Source: an uncultured Flavobacteriaceae bacterium
GTDB lineage: Bacteria > Bacteroidota > Bacteroidia > Flavobacteriales > Flavobacteriaceae
Assembly (NCBI GenBank): GCA_937924845.1
Contig: CALDUQ010000001.1
Coordinates: 1-48,520, forward strand
Direction: 5' to 3'
Length of the DNA stretch: 48,520 nt
Part shown: in pieces, positions 18,566-27,223 of the stretch
Position numbering within the stretch: the first letter of the stretch is position 1
Layout of the letters: each line of letters starts with the position of its first letter
The notes under the pieces: generated by a model
Database searches by the model: none
What the model saw: only the letters and a program-made list of their open reading frames with translations
What the model was told of the DNA's origin: nothing
Position numbers and translations under genes: made by a program

Positions 18566-19183
18566 TTATTTGATGTTTTTAATATAAATATCTCCGTTAA
18601 CTGATTGTAATTGCACATAATTTGTTCCGTAGGGAATCGCACTTTCAAAAATATTTCCATATTTAGTAATAGCATTAATATTACCTTTATCTAAATTTAG
18701 ATTTATATTACCCGAATGGGCACTAATTTTTACGTTTGTGTTTTTTAAATCTGTAAAAATACTGCCTTCACGCAAACTGGCGTTTAATTGTTTAAAGCTT
18801 CCGTTAATATAAATATTAGCAATATCACTATTAACATTTAAGTTTTTAGTGTTTGGCATTATAATTTTTAAAGTAGTTGCTACTACTTTATGAGCACTTA
18901 ACTTATTGTTACTAAATTTAAAAAAAGGCTGAAACTCTGTTTTTACATACAGCGTATCATTACTTAATGTGGTTTTTAATATAATTTCTGTACTCAACTC
19001 ACCTTCCGACTGCATAACTATTTCAATATTAGATGTTTCAATAGTTGCTACATCTATTTTAATAATTGAATCGCCATCAACTTGAAGTGTACGCACTTGA
19101 GCACTATCAAATGTATGCGAAACACGTTTTTGTGCGTGTAACTGACTTACTATTACAGTAATTATTAAAAGGAATATTTTCAA
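18566..19183 (-). CDS. Secreted DUF4097-like (adhesin-like beta-repeat) protein
   Basis: A 205-aa protein with a signal peptide (KIFLLIITVIVSQLHAQ). The rest is a beta-rich region with short repeating strands (LNVNSDIANIYINGS, NVKISAHSGNINLNL, GNINAITKYGNIF), the pattern of DUF4097/head-GIN 'putative adhesin' beta-solenoids. It is probably periplasmic or on the cell surface; the function is unknown. The start codon is TTG at 19183; no ATG lies before the signal sequence in this frame. It ends 3 bases before lspA, so the two are surely co-transcribed. A hairpin lies between it and the DksA-like gene. Confidence 0.8.
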   Translation of the reverse strand: MKIFLLIITVIVSQLHAQKRVSHTFDSAQVRTLQVDGDSIIKIDVATIETSNIEIVMQSEGELSTEIILKTTLSNDTLYVKTEFQPFFKFSNNKLSAHKVVATTLKIIMPNTKNLNVNSDIANIYINGSFKQLNASLREGSIFTDLKNTNVKISAHSGNINLNLDKGNINAITKYGNIFESAIPYGTNYVQLQSVNGDIYIKNIK

Positions 19184-19188
19184 ATTAT

Positions 19189-19227
19189 ATAAAATAACAA
19201 ACGCCTCAATGTTATAGCATCAAGGCG
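19189..19227 (-). terminator. Possible terminator or attenuator between the DksA-like and DUF4097-like genes
   Basis: On the minus strand CGCCTTGATG and CATTGAGGCG pair over about 10 bp (two G-U pairs) around a CTATAA loop, followed by TTTGTTATTTTAT. The stem is decent but the T-tract is broken. It could thin transcription rather than stop it. Confidence 0.45.
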
Positions 19228-19253
19228 CTTAGTGTTACATTTTTTAGTGCTTT

Positions 19254-19637
19254 TTATTGCATATTTTTAGCTTCTATACTAAGTGTGGCATGCGGCACAA
19301 GTTTTAAGCGTTCTTTATTAATTAACTTACCAGTAATCCTGCACACCCCGTACGTTTTGTTTTCTATTCGGATTAAAGCGGTTTTTAAATCTCTAATAAA
19401 CTTTTCTTGCCTAATGGCTAATTGTGAATTTGCTTCTTTGCTCATAACTGCACTACCCTCATCAAACGATTTGAATGTAGGCGAGGTATCTTCAGTGCCG
19501 TTGGTATGGCTATTCATGTAAGCGCTTTTTATTAAAGCTAAATCGCTCTTTGCTTTTTCAATTTTAGCCTCAATCAAAGTTTTAAATTCATCCAAATCTG
19601 CATCGGGATACTTGTTAATTGTTTTTGTTGTGTTCAT
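19254..19637 (-). CDS. TraR/DksA-family regulator lacking most zinc-finger cysteines
   Basis: A 127-aa protein with an N-terminal coiled-coil-like helix pair (DEFKTLIEAKIEKAKSDL ... RQEKFIRDLKTALIRIENK) and the DksA C-terminal segment TYGVCRITGKLI...LVPHATLSIEAK. DksA binds the RNA polymerase secondary channel and works with ppGpp. Only Cys99 of the four zinc ligands remains; the other positions are Thr102, Ser120 and Ala123. The fold must therefore be held without zinc, a form usual in Bacteroidota. It starts 3 bases after the ileS stop, so it is translated from the ileS transcript. Confidence 0.9.
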   Translation of the reverse strand: MNTTKTINKYPDADLDEFKTLIEAKIEKAKSDLALIKSAYMNSHTNGTEDTSPTFKSFDEGSAVMSKEANSQLAIRQEKFIRDLKTALIRIENKTYGVCRITGKLINKERLKLVPHATLSIEAKNMQ

Positions 19638-19640
19638 TTT

Positions 19641-22600
19641 TTAATGTTTTGTTATTGTTAATTTTGTCGCCACATTATCAAACGCAATATCTATACCATT
19701 TTTTACAACCTCTTCAATATTTAGATTTTCTGTAAGCGTTTCCGCTTTAATATAATCTTCATTTACTTTTATTGCCTCAGTAATTTGACTGTCGTTTTGT
19801 AACGTAACGTCTATTCTATCAGTCACTTCAAACCCAGAATCCTTACGTAAGTTTTGTATTCTATTTACTAGTTCTCTCGCTACACCTTCATTTTTTAACG
19901 CCTCAGTAATGGTGACATCAAGAGCAACTGTTACTCCGTTTTGGCTTGCTACAAGCCAACCTTCAATATCTTGTGAGGTGATTTCAACATCTGATCGCTC
20001 TAAATTAATAATTTTACCATTAATTTCAAGCTCAAACATACCTTCTTGTTCTATTGTTTTGATATCATTTGCTGTAAACTGTTGCACTAAGGCTGCAATA
20101 GCTTTCATATCCTTACCAAAACGTGGCCCTAAAGCTTTAAAGTTAGGTTTTATTTGTTTTACTAAAATATCTGAAGCATCTTCAAGAAGTTCTATTTCTT
20201 TAATATTAACCTCATGCTTAATTAAGTTTGATACTGCTGCTATTGCTTCTTTTTGAGATGCATTATCAACAGGAATCATTATTTTTTGAAGTGGTTGCCT
20301 AACCTTAATTTTTTCTTTAGCTCGTAATGACAATACTAATGACGAAATGGTTTGTGCATTTGCCATTTTTTGCTCTAAATCTTTATCAATATACGCATTG
20401 TTTGCCTTCGGAAATTCGGCTAAATGTACACTTTCAAAATTTTCTTTTTTTGTTGATTGTGTCAAATCTAAATACAATCTATCCATAAAAAACGGTGCTA
20501 TTGGCGCTCCTAATTTAGCAATGGTTAGCATACAGGTGTATAACGTTTGGTATGCCGAAATTTTGTCTTGTTGATAATCACCTTTCCAAAAACGTCTTCT
20601 GCTTAATCTTACAAACCAGTTACTTAACAACTCTTGCGTAAATTCTGAGATTAATCGCGCTGCTCTAGTTGGCTCATAATCGGCATAACTTTCGTCAACT
20701 TTATTTATTAATGTATTAAGTTCTGATAAAATCCATCGATCTATTTCGGGTCTATCTTCTAATTTTATATCTGCTTCGGCATAATTAAAATTATCAATGT
20801 TAGCGTACAAAATAAAAAATGAATATGTATTGTAAAGTGTGCCAAAAAACTTACGCTTTACTTCTTCAATCCCATCAACATCAAATTTTAAATTATCCCA
20901 CGGATTTGCATTTGCAATCATGTACCAACGCGTAGCATCAGCGCCATAAGTTTGCAATGTTTCAAACGGGTCGGTTGCATTACCTAATCGCTTAGACATT
21001 TTTTGACCATTTTTATCTAGCACCAATCCATTAGATACTACATTTTTATAAGCTACCGAATCAAAAACCATTGAACCGATAGTATGTAAGGTATAAAACC
21101 ACCCTCTGGTTTGATCAACACCTTCGGCAATAAAATTGGCTGGAAAAAATTTATTGTCGTCAATTAATGCTTTATTTTCAAAAGGGTAATGCCATTGTGC
21201 ATAAGGCATTGAGCCCGAGTCAAACCAAACATCTATTAAATCACTTTCGCGATGCATTGGTTTACCCGATGGGGAAATTAATGTAATTTGATCGACAATA
21301 TTTTTATGTAGATCAATTTTATCATAGTTTTCTTCCGACATATTATTGACTTCAAAATCGGCAAAAATGTCTTTAGCAAGTACACCTGCTTGCACTGCTT
21401 TTGACATTTCGGATTTTAACTCTTCTACCGATCCTATACAAATTTCTTCTTTACCATCTTCGGTTCGCCAAATAGGTAAGGGAATCCCCCAATAACGTGA
21501 ACGCGATAAATTCCAGTCGTTTGCATTTTTCAACCAATTTCCAAAACGGCCTTCACCAGTTGATTTTGGTTTCCAGTTAATGGTGGTATTAAGCTGATGC
21601 ATTTTATCTTTTACATCGGTAACTTTTATAAACCACGAGTCTAACGGGTAGTACAAAATAGGCTTGTCGGTTCGCCAACAATTAGGATAACTATGTTTAT
21701 ATTTTTCAACCTTAAAGGCTTTGTTTTCTTCTTTTAGCTTTATAGCTATTTCAACATCTACAGAGCGTTGTGGCGCTTCCCCTTCAGGGTAATATTCGTT
21801 TTTAACGTATTTATTAGCAAAGTCCTTTACCTCGGGCCTAAACCTGCCTTGCAAATCTACCAACGGGACTAAATTACCGTTATCATCTTTCACCAACATT
21901 GGTGGTATTTCGGGTGTTGCTTGTTTGGCAACTAAGGCGTCATCGGCACCAAAAGTTGGTGCTGTATGTACGATACCTGTACCATCTTCTGTAGTTACAA
22001 AATCTCCAGATATTACTCTAAAAGCATCTTGCGGATTATCATTTGGCAAAACGTAATCTAAAAGTTGTTCGTACTTAATATCGACTAAATCTTTTCCTTT
22101 TAGTTCGGCTTCAATTTTAAATGGTATTTTTTTATCAGCTTTTGTGAAGTTAGATATTTGAGCATCATCTTCAACTTGCTCATACTTTTTGCCTGCAAAT
22201 TGTTTTGCTACTAACTTTTTAGCAACTACTACTTGAATTGGCTCAAATGTGTATTGGTTATACGTTGATACAACTACATAATCAATTTTTGGCCCTACGG
22301 TTAATGCTGTATTACTTGGTAATGTCCATGGTGTGGTTGTCCATGCTAAAAAATATAACTTATCAAAACTACTCAAAGCTGCTGGCAAAGTAGATTTTAT
22401 AGCCTTAAATTGTGCTACAATTGTAGTATCAGTTACATCTTGATATGTACCTGGTTGATTTAACTCATGTGAGCTTAAACCTGTACCTGCCTTTGGCGAA
22501 TACGGCTGAATTGTATAGCCTTTATATAATAAATTTTTATTATAAATCTGTTTAAGTAACCACCAAACAGTTTCCATATATTTTGGTTTATAGGTAATGT

Positions 22601-23057
22601 ACGGATCATCCATATCTACCCAGTATCCCATTTTTTTAGTCAAATCATTCCAAACATCGGTATAACGCATTACTGCTTTTTTACATGCCGCATTATACTC
22701 TTCTACAGAAATGGTGTTACCTATATCTTCTTTAGTTATACCTAGTTCTTTTTCAACACCAAGTTCAATTGGTAAACCATGGGTATCCCAACCAGCCTTA
22801 CGCTTTACTTGAAAGCCTTTCATGGTTTTATATCGCGGAAAAATATCTTTTATTGAGCGCGCCAATACATGGTGTACCCCAGGCAAACCATTTGCAGATG
22901 GCGGACCTTCAAAAAACACAAAAGGGGCGTTGCCTTCACGAGTAGTTATACTTTTTTCAAATATATTGTTATCCTCCCAGTAGTTGCTTATTTCTGTAGC
23001 TACATTTGAAAGATTAAGTGCTTTATATTCAGGGAACTTTTGGCTCATAATTGTCAT
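19641..23057 (-). CDS. ileS: Isoleucyl-tRNA synthetase, type 2, with GVHH signature
   Basis: A 1138-aa class I synthetase that charges tRNA-Ile, with the long eukaryote-like (type 2) layout: catalytic Rossmann domain, CP1 editing insert, KMSKR at 686-690, anticodon-binding domain and a long C-terminal region. The first signature, normally HIGH, reads GVHH (residues 60-63, within NGLPGVHHVLAR), so first and third positions are swapped. This form has been linked to extreme mupirocin resistance. Editing-domain motifs (TTTPWTLPSNTAL) are present. A near-consensus -7 box (TATTTTCG, 23073-23080) lies so close that the second ATG (codon 4, 23048, MSQKFPEYK) may be the true start. It heads the ileS - DksA-like - DUF4097-like - lspA group. 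Confidence 0.97.
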   Translation of the reverse strand: MTIMSQKFPEYKALNLSNVATEISNYWEDNNIFEKSITTREGNAPFVFFEGPPSANGLPGVHHVLARSIKDIFPRYKTMKGFQVKRKAGWDTHGLPIELGVEKELGITKEDIGNTISVEEYNAACKKAVMRYTDVWNDLTKKMGYWVDMDDPYITYKPKYMETVWWLLKQIYNKNLLYKGYTIQPYSPKAGTGLSSHELNQPGTYQDVTDTTIVAQFKAIKSTLPAALSSFDKLYFLAWTTTPWTLPSNTALTVGPKIDYVVVSTYNQYTFEPIQVVVAKKLVAKQFAGKKYEQVEDDAQISNFTKADKKIPFKIEAELKGKDLVDIKYEQLLDYVLPNDNPQDAFRVISGDFVTTEDGTGIVHTAPTFGADDALVAKQATPEIPPMLVKDDNGNLVPLVDLQGRFRPEVKDFANKYVKNEYYPEGEAPQRSVDVEIAIKLKEENKAFKVEKYKHSYPNCWRTDKPILYYPLDSWFIKVTDVKDKMHQLNTTINWKPKSTGEGRFGNWLKNANDWNLSRSRYWGIPLPIWRTEDGKEEICIGSVEELKSEMSKAVQAGVLAKDIFADFEVNNMSEENYDKIDLHKNIVDQITLISPSGKPMHRESDLIDVWFDSGSMPYAQWHYPFENKALIDDNKFFPANFIAEGVDQTRGWFYTLHTIGSMVFDSVAYKNVVSNGLVLDKNGQKMSKRLGNATDPFETLQTYGADATRWYMIANANPWDNLKFDVDGIEEVKRKFFGTLYNTYSFFILYANIDNFNYAEADIKLEDRPEIDRWILSELNTLINKVDESYADYEPTRAARLISEFTQELLSNWFVRLSRRRFWKGDYQQDKISAYQTLYTCMLTIAKLGAPIAPFFMDRLYLDLTQSTKKENFESVHLAEFPKANNAYIDKDLEQKMANAQTISSLVLSLRAKEKIKVRQPLQKIMIPVDNASQKEAIAAVSNLIKHEVNIKEIELLEDASDILVKQIKPNFKALGPRFGKDMKAIAALVQQFTANDIKTIEQEGMFELEINGKIINLERSDVEITSQDIEGWLVASQNGVTVALDVTITEALKNEGVARELVNRIQNLRKDSGFEVTDRIDVTLQNDSQITEAIKVNEDYIKAETLTENLNIEEVVKNGIDIAFDNVATKLTITKH
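20401..20413 (+). repeat. Dispersed word TTTGCCTTCGGAA, copy in ileS
   Basis: An exact copy. On the ileS coding strand it is read as Pro-Lys-Ala, a different frame from the copies in lysS and the P450 gene. Confidence 0.6.
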
Positions 23058-23159
23058 AATTCAGTAAGAATGCGAAAATAACAATTTTAGAGGAAAAGTT
23101 AATATATTTATTATTTCAAATCTTAGATAGGTTTGGTTTTATAAAATTTACTTTTTTGA

Positions 23160-24833
23160 CTAAACTAAATTATCTATTGTAATTGTTACTGTTGTACCAT
23201 CACTATCGGATAGCACATTAAAATTAGCTTTTAAAAAATCAATTCTATCCTTAATATTTTTTAATCCTATCCCTTCATTTTTTGTAGCAACATCATACCC
23301 TACACCATCATCTTCAACCACAATAGTTAGTTTGTTTTCTCTAAAGCTAACTTGAACGTTTGCCCTTTTTGCTTTCGAATGTTTTATCACATTTGAAAGC
23401 AGCTCTTGAATTATACGATAAACTGCAGTTTTAGTATCAACACTAATATCAATATTTGTATCTCCAAAAGATTCAAAACACACAAATACTGTTGACGGCC
23501 CCGACAAGTTATCACAGTAATCTCTAATGCCATCAATCAAATTATTATCATTTATTTTTAACGGCGTTAAATAATGTGATATTGAACGTATTTGATTCAT
23601 CGCTTCATCCAAAACATTTATTGAAGTTGAAACACTATTTTTTGTTTCCGTATCTATTTTCTCTTTATTTATTGAAGCTAACTTATGTTTTATAACCGTT
23701 AAATCACCATTTACACCGTCATGAAGCTCTTGAGAAATACGTTTTTTTTCTTGCTCTTCACCTTTAATTACCAGGTTTAATTTATCAAACTCATTTTTTG
23801 CTTTAAGTGAGGCTATCTCTTTATTTTTTAATTTCTGCCTAAATTTAAAGTAAATAAAAACCAGTAGCATCAAGGACACAAAAAACACCACACTAACTTG
23901 TGTTATTGTTTTTTCTGTTGCAATTTCAAGGTTTTTACGGTTCTCAATATCTTTTAAATCCGAGTCGTACTGATTTTGCATCAACTCCCTAGTACTTACT
24001 GTAAATTTGTTTTTAAAATCGGTATATACTAAGTTACTATAATCATTAAATGCATCTGTATAATAGCGTAATGAGTCTTTATTAAATTGTTCTAGAAAAT
24101 AAACTGACAAATAATAATTAAAATCTGATTTTGTTTTATTAGCCTGAAAATCATTTAGGTTTAAATGAAATGTTTTTACTTTATTTAAAAGTTCATACCC
24201 CTGCTTGTATTTACCTAAATTAATCAAACTATAACCTTTATACGCCATTATTCTATATTTTAGATTTTCAGTAAAATCTAAAACTTCGGCTTTTGGTAAA
24301 TTTTTAAAATCCCAATGTGCTAAATTATCTAACCATTGATTTGCCTTTTCAACAAGTAGCTTATATTGTTTTTCCTCAAACAAGCAAATAATTTGTGTAT
24401 TTAAAACTCTAAAAAAATTAATGTTTTTAAGTTTATCATACTTAACAACAATAGGCTCTAAAGCACTACTTTTTAATGCATTTTCACTTTTTTTACGTGC
24501 CTTAAATAAATTATAATCTAAACTTAATGCACCTACAGAGTCACCCATTTTAAGATGCACATTTTTAGCTTTGTTAAAATAGGCTATAGCGGCAGCAGTT
24601 TTACCTGTTGCGCTATTTATAATCCCATAGTTATTATATGCTCTAGCTAGCAAAAATGAGTCATTGGCTTTGATACTTTCTTTATATAAAATATCATTTT
24701 TAGTTTTTGCTAGTGCAAATTTATCATTGCGAATAAGCATAAACACCTCCGAAGTTTCCTTGGTATATTTTTTTAGCTTTACTTTTTGACAAAAAGCAAA
24801 ATTGATTATAAAAAAAAATAAAAGGTAACGCAT
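23160..24833 (-). CDS. Membrane sensor histidine kinase with periplasmic TPR-like region (NarX/DesK type)
   Basis: A 557-aa kinase. It has a signal peptide (RYLLFFFIINFAFCQ), a long helical TPR-like sensor region (about 20-300) and one transmembrane helix (about 312-332). A short coiled coil leads to the HisKA_3 dimer domain with phospho-acceptor His371 in ELHDGVNGD, and then the HATPase domain with N box ELLSNVIKHSKA, G1 DDGVGYD and G2 GIGLKNI. Kinases of this class normally phosphorylate a LuxR/NarL-type response regulator. None is adjacent, so this one is an orphan in the window. It lies downstream of radA by 52 bases; no terminator is seen between them. Confidence 0.93.
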   Translation of the reverse strand: MRYLLFFFIINFAFCQKVKLKKYTKETSEVFMLIRNDKFALAKTKNDILYKESIKANDSFLLARAYNNYGIINSATGKTAAAIAYFNKAKNVHLKMGDSVGALSLDYNLFKARKKSENALKSSALEPIVVKYDKLKNINFFRVLNTQIICLFEEKQYKLLVEKANQWLDNLAHWDFKNLPKAEVLDFTENLKYRIMAYKGYSLINLGKYKQGYELLNKVKTFHLNLNDFQANKTKSDFNYYLSVYFLEQFNKDSLRYYTDAFNDYSNLVYTDFKNKFTVSTRELMQNQYDSDLKDIENRKNLEIATEKTITQVSVVFFVSLMLLVFIYFKFRQKLKNKEIASLKAKNEFDKLNLVIKGEEQEKKRISQELHDGVNGDLTVIKHKLASINKEKIDTETKNSVSTSINVLDEAMNQIRSISHYLTPLKINDNNLIDGIRDYCDNLSGPSTVFVCFESFGDTNIDISVDTKTAVYRIIQELLSNVIKHSKAKRANVQVSFRENKLTIVVEDDGVGYDVATKNEGIGLKNIKDRIDFLKANFNVLSDSDGTTVTITIDNLV

Positions 24834-24885
24834 ATCAGTCTAAAATATTAAATATACTCAAATTATTAACGCATTTTAAACCAAT

Positions 24886-26247
24886 TTATGCAATAAAACG
24901 TATTAAATCTTCAATTTTAGAGACCAAATTAATTTTTATGACTGTATTTTTTAATGATATTTTATTATACTTAGAAACAAATATTGTTGTAAATCCTAAT
25001 TTTTCAGCTTCCAAAATACGTTGTTCTACACGTTGTACTGGTCGAATTTCGCCAGAAAGCCCTACCTCGCCAGCAAAGCATATGTCACTTTGTAAAGCCT
25101 CATTTTCATTTGATGACAATATCGCGGCAACCACAGCCAAATCTATTGCTGGATCATCTACGGTAATACCTCCTGTAATGTTTAAAAACACATCTTTTGC
25201 TCCTAACCTAAATCCAGCTCGTTTTTCTAAAACTGCCAACAACATATTTAATCTCTTGGCATTAAACCCAGTTGCGCTACGTTGTGGTGTGCCATAAACA
25301 GCCGTACTAACTAATGCCTGAACCTCAATCATTAACGGCCTTACTCCTTCTAATGTCGCAGCTACAGCATTACCACTTAATTCGGCATCCTTTTTTGAAA
25401 TTAACAATTCTGATGGGTTGGACACTTCACGTAGTCCTGAGCCTTGCATTTCATAGATACCCAACTCATTGGTCGAACCAAATCTGTTTTTATGCGCTCT
25501 TAAAATCCTAAACACATGGTTTCTATCGCCTTCAAATTGCAGTACAGTATCAACCATATGCTCTAAAATTTTTGGTCCTGCAATATGCCCGTCTTTAGTA
25601 ATGTGCCCAATAAGTAAAACAGGTGTGGCTGTTTCTTTTGCAAATTTAATAAGCTCAGTAGTACATTCTTTAACTTGCGAAATACTACCAGATGATGACT
25701 CAATAAAATCGCTATGTAAGGTTTGAATTGAATCTATAATAACAATATCTGGCTCTACCGATTCTATTTGTTTAAATATATTTTGCGTTTTGGTTTCTGT
25801 TAAAATATAGCACGTATCGTTATTTGCGTTAATACGTTCGGCACGCATTTTAATTTGTTTTTGGCTTTCTTCACCAGACACATAAAGCACTTTATAAGGC
25901 AGCTTTAATGAAATTTGAAGCAACAATGTACTTTTACCAATACCTGGCTCACCACCCAAAAGCGTTAGTGACCCTGGCACAATACCTCCGCCCAACACGC
26001 GGTTAAATTCAGTATCAAAAGTGTCTAGTCTTGCTTCTTGAGACGAATCAATATCTTTTATTTTTAACGGTTTTGACACACGTTTTGAGGCTGATTGTGT
26101 TGGTGTTTTCCAATCACTTTTTTCGGGTTTTTGTATTACTTCTTCAACAATGGTATTCCATTGCTTACAAGCAGAGCATTGCCCTTGCCATTTAGCAAAC
26201 TGAGTGCCACAATTTTGGCAAAAAAATGTTGTTTTTACTTTGGCCAT
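24886..26247 (-). CDS. radA: DNA repair protein RadA
   Basis: A 453-aa RecA-like ATPase that drives branch migration of recombination intermediates. The N-terminal zinc finger has Cys10, Cys13, Cys24 and Cys27 (CQNCG ... CSACK). Walker A is GEPGIGKST (99-107), the RadA-specific KNRFG motif is at 253-257, and the C-terminal third is the Lon-like domain (ITGGITVDDPAIDLAVVAAIL). Length and motif order are standard. It is in a same-strand run with queG upstream (28 bases) and the histidine kinase downstream. Confidence 0.97.
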   Translation of the reverse strand: MAKVKTTFFCQNCGTQFAKWQGQCSACKQWNTIVEEVIQKPEKSDWKTPTQSASKRVSKPLKIKDIDSSQEARLDTFDTEFNRVLGGGIVPGSLTLLGGEPGIGKSTLLLQISLKLPYKVLYVSGEESQKQIKMRAERINANNDTCYILTETKTQNIFKQIESVEPDIVIIDSIQTLHSDFIESSSGSISQVKECTTELIKFAKETATPVLLIGHITKDGHIAGPKILEHMVDTVLQFEGDRNHVFRILRAHKNRFGSTNELGIYEMQGSGLREVSNPSELLISKKDAELSGNAVAATLEGVRPLMIEVQALVSTAVYGTPQRSATGFNAKRLNMLLAVLEKRAGFRLGAKDVFLNITGGITVDDPAIDLAVVAAILSSNENEALQSDICFAGEVGLSGEIRPVQRVEQRILEAEKLGFTTIFVSKYNKISLKNTVIKINLVSKIEDLIRFIA

Positions 26248-26275
26248 AACCTAATTTTAGGCTAAAATAAACAAT

Positions 26276-27202
26276 CTACGACTCACCTAAAAACTTTATA
26301 TTTCGGGTTAAACCCGAAAATTTTGTGCGTTTTACCGCCGATTTTTGAAACACTTTACTAAACACCTCTTGCGTTACTTCATCCCAATCTTTTTTGGTCA
26401 TTGACAATAATTCTGGCTTTGGGTTAAACAACGGTTCGTTATGTGGTTTTGAAAAGCGATTCCAAGGGCATACATCTTGACACACGTCACAGCCAAACAT
26501 CCAATCGTCAAATTTTCCTTTAAATTCCGAAGGCAAATTATCCTTTAATTCAATAGTAAAATACGATATACATTTACTGCCGTCAACCACATAAGGCTCG
26601 GTTATAGCTTGTGTAGGGCAAGCATCAATACAAGCTGTGCAAGTGCCACAATGGTCGGTTGTGGCAAAATCATATTCTAAATCTAGATCAACAATTAATT
26701 CGGCAATAAAATAAAACGAACCTACTTTTTGAGTTAATAAATTACTATGCTTACCAATCCAGCCCAAACCTGATTTTGCCGCCCAAGCTTTATCTAAAAC
26801 TGGTGCTGAATCTACAAAAGCACGCCCACTTACTTCGCCTATTTCATCTTGTATAAAATGCATTAAGTGCTTTAGTTTATCTTTTATAACAAAGTGGTAA
26901 TCTTGTCCGTAGGCATATTTTGAAACCTTGTAACTTTCTTTAGTTTGTGTTTGCTCGGGGTAATAATTTAATAGTAATGAAATGACACTTTTTGAGTCGT
27001 CAACCAATTTTGTTGGGTCTAAACGTTTGTCAAAATGATTTTCCATGTATTGCATTTCGCCATTCATGTTGTTTTTAAGCCAGCGTTCAAGCCTAGGGGC
27101 TTCTTCTTCTAAAAAACCTGCTTTGCTAATCCCACATGACATAAACCCAAGTCGTTTTGCTTCATCTTTTATCAATTGGGTATAGTGGTGCCTATTGGTC
27201 AT
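26276..27202 (-). CDS. queG: Epoxyqueuosine reductase, short form
   Basis: A 308-aa cobalamin-dependent enzyme that makes the last step of queuosine in tRNA wobble position 34. The catalytic Asp lies in [13 protein letters not shown] (Asp131). Two 4Fe-4S clusters are bound by Cys185, Cys188, Cys191, Cys195 ([12 protein letters not shown]) and by Cys211, Cys238, Cys241, Cys245 (CDVCQDVCP). The protein ends soon after the second cluster, about 70 residues shorter than the 379-aa E. coli enzyme, so the C-terminal tRNA-binding HEAT-like domain is missing or reduced. This short form is common in Bacteroidota. It follows the P450 gene by 21 bases. Confidence 0.95.
   Translation of the reverse strand: MTNRHHYTQLIKDEAKRLGFMSCGISKAGFLEEEAPRLERWLKNNMNGEMQYMENHFDKRLDPTKLVDDSKSVISLLLNYYPEQTQTKESYKVSKYAYGQDYHFVIKDKLKHLMHFIQDEIGEVSGRAFVDSAPVLDKAWAAKSGLGWIGKHSNLLTQKVGSFYFIAELIVDLDLEYDFATTDHCGTCTACIDACPTQAITEPYVVDGSKCISYFTIELKDNLPSEFKGKFDDWMFGCDVCQDVCPWNRFSKPHNEPLFNPKPELLSMTKKDWDEVTQEVFSKVFQKSAVKRTKFSGLTRNIKFLGES
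26525..26537 (-). repeat. Dispersed word TTTGCCTTCGGAA, copy in queG
   Basis: An exact copy on the minus strand. It is read in the queG frame as Leu-Pro-Ser-Glu, again a different frame from other copies. A 10-base partial (TGCCTACGGA, minus) lies nearby at 26906-26915. Confidence 0.6.
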
Positions 27203-27223
27203 AATTTGTTTTTTTAAACGTTT

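Noticed and set aside
19909-20256. 115-119-aa antisense ORFs in ileS, leuS (30548-30901) and radA (24938-25297)
   Set aside because: Each is fully covered by a well-supported essential gene and shows no domain; they are shadows.
23073-23080. TATTTTCG before ileS as a firm promoter
   Set aside because: It has one mismatch to TAnnTTTG and lies only 15 bases before the first ATG. I mention it in the ileS entry but do not list it as a separate promoter.
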